A DNA stretch of 5,067 nt. Origin: JAQSWP01 sp040255215 (GTDB lineage: Bacteria; Pseudomonadota; Alphaproteobacteria; Reyranellales; JAQSWP01). The stretch is taken from contig JBDZUM010000180.1 in NCBI GenBank assembly GCA_040255215.1, positions 1-5,067 on the forward strand, in the 5' to 3' direction. Below the pieces are notes generated by a model, which worked only from the letters and a program-made list of their open reading frames with translations, searched no databases and was not told where the DNA came from. The translations under genes and the position numbers were made by a program. Shown here piece after piece: positions 4,794-5,067 of this stretch; position 1 is the first letter of the stretch, and each line of letters starts with the position of its first letter.

Positions 4794-5067
4794 ATGACCT
4801 CTTCCCAGACCGCCCAGGCCGAAACTCCCGCCGGCATGCCCGACATCAAGGTTTCGGTGCGCCAGCTCTTCGGCATCGACAGCGACATGGAAGTGCCGGG
4901 CTTTTCCGCCTCCTCCGAGCTGGTGCCGGCGGTCGACGAGGCCTATCGCTTCGACCACGACACCACCTTGGCCATCCTGGCGGGCTTCGCCCACAACCGG
5001 CGCGTCATGATCCAGGGCTATCACGGCACCGGCAAGTCGACCCATATCGAGCAGGTCGCCGCCCGCC
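4794..5067 (+). CDS. cobS: Cobaltochelatase AAA+ subunit CobS, N-terminal part (partial)
   Basis: The window ends inside this gene; 91 residues are visible and the frame has no stop. CobS is the AAA+ ATPase that, with CobT, drives CobN to insert cobalt into hydrogenobyrinate a,c-diamide in aerobic cobalamin synthesis. Residues 18-34 (IKVSVRQLFGIDSDMEV) and 56-69 (DTTLAILAGFAHNR) match the CobS N-terminus, and the Walker A motif GYHGTGKST is at residues 75-83. Walker B and later motifs are beyond the end. The ATG at 4794 is the most upstream plausible start, but it lacks a clear Shine-Dalgarno; ATG 4836 would remove 14 weakly conserved residues and also lacks one. A TGTAAT (-10-like) is at 4742-4747, but the nearest TTGCCT is only 14 bases upstream of it, so the promoter is uncertain. 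The short upstream gap leaves no room for a full cobalamin riboswitch. Confidence 0.94.
   Translation, partial: MTSSQTAQAETPAGMPDIKVSVRQLFGIDSDMEVPGFSASSELVPAVDEAYRFDHDTTLAILAGFAHNRRVMIQGYHGTGKSTHIEQVAAR

Overview
The window is GC-rich, gene-dense bacterial DNA, most likely from an alphaproteobacterium (Rhodospirillales or Hyphomicrobiales-like). The evidence is gene content. It runs from the end of aroB and a CNNM/CorC-type membrane protein, through bolA and a J-domain protein, to cobS of the aerobic (CobNST) cobalamin route. From memory, aroB - CorC-like - bolA - J-domain - cobS is a recurrent order in alphaproteobacteria. The species cannot be read from the sequence.

Layout. Positions 1-252 hold the C-terminus of 3-dehydroquinate synthase (+). 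After 4 bases comes a DUF21/CBS/CorC_HlyC membrane protein (257-1558, +), probably in the same operon. At 1651-2295 (+) is a DUF2889 protein of unknown function, preceded by a promoter-like region with a clear TGAACG-AG-CGTTCA inverted repeat of TetR-operator type. Facing it, on the minus strand, are a ribbon-helix-helix (RHH_4-type) regulator (2300-2782) and a LuxR-type quorum-sensing receptor/regulator (2874-3638). Next on the minus strand is bolA (3754-4035). It is divergent from a J-domain protein with a Cys/His cluster (4092-4688, +), which is followed by the start of cobS (4794 to the window end, +). No stretch over 300 bases lacks a gene. No RNA genes, insertion sequences or CRISPR arrays were seen.

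Main point of interest. The 91-base gap between luxR and the RHH gene contains a 20-bp palindrome that closely resembles a lux box (CTG-N10-CAG, positions 2837-2856). Its centre lies about 43 bases upstream of the start site implied by a -10-like CATACT, close to the classical geometry of LuxR-activated promoters. A second inverted repeat (2797-2813) covers that -10 and the start site. This suggests a compact relay: an acyl-homoserine-lactone-type LuxR protein, with no luxI in the window, activates an adjacent RHH regulator, which may in turn control itself. The DUF2889 - RHH - luxR block appears to sit inside an otherwise conserved housekeeping gene order, so it may be a lineage-specific insertion.
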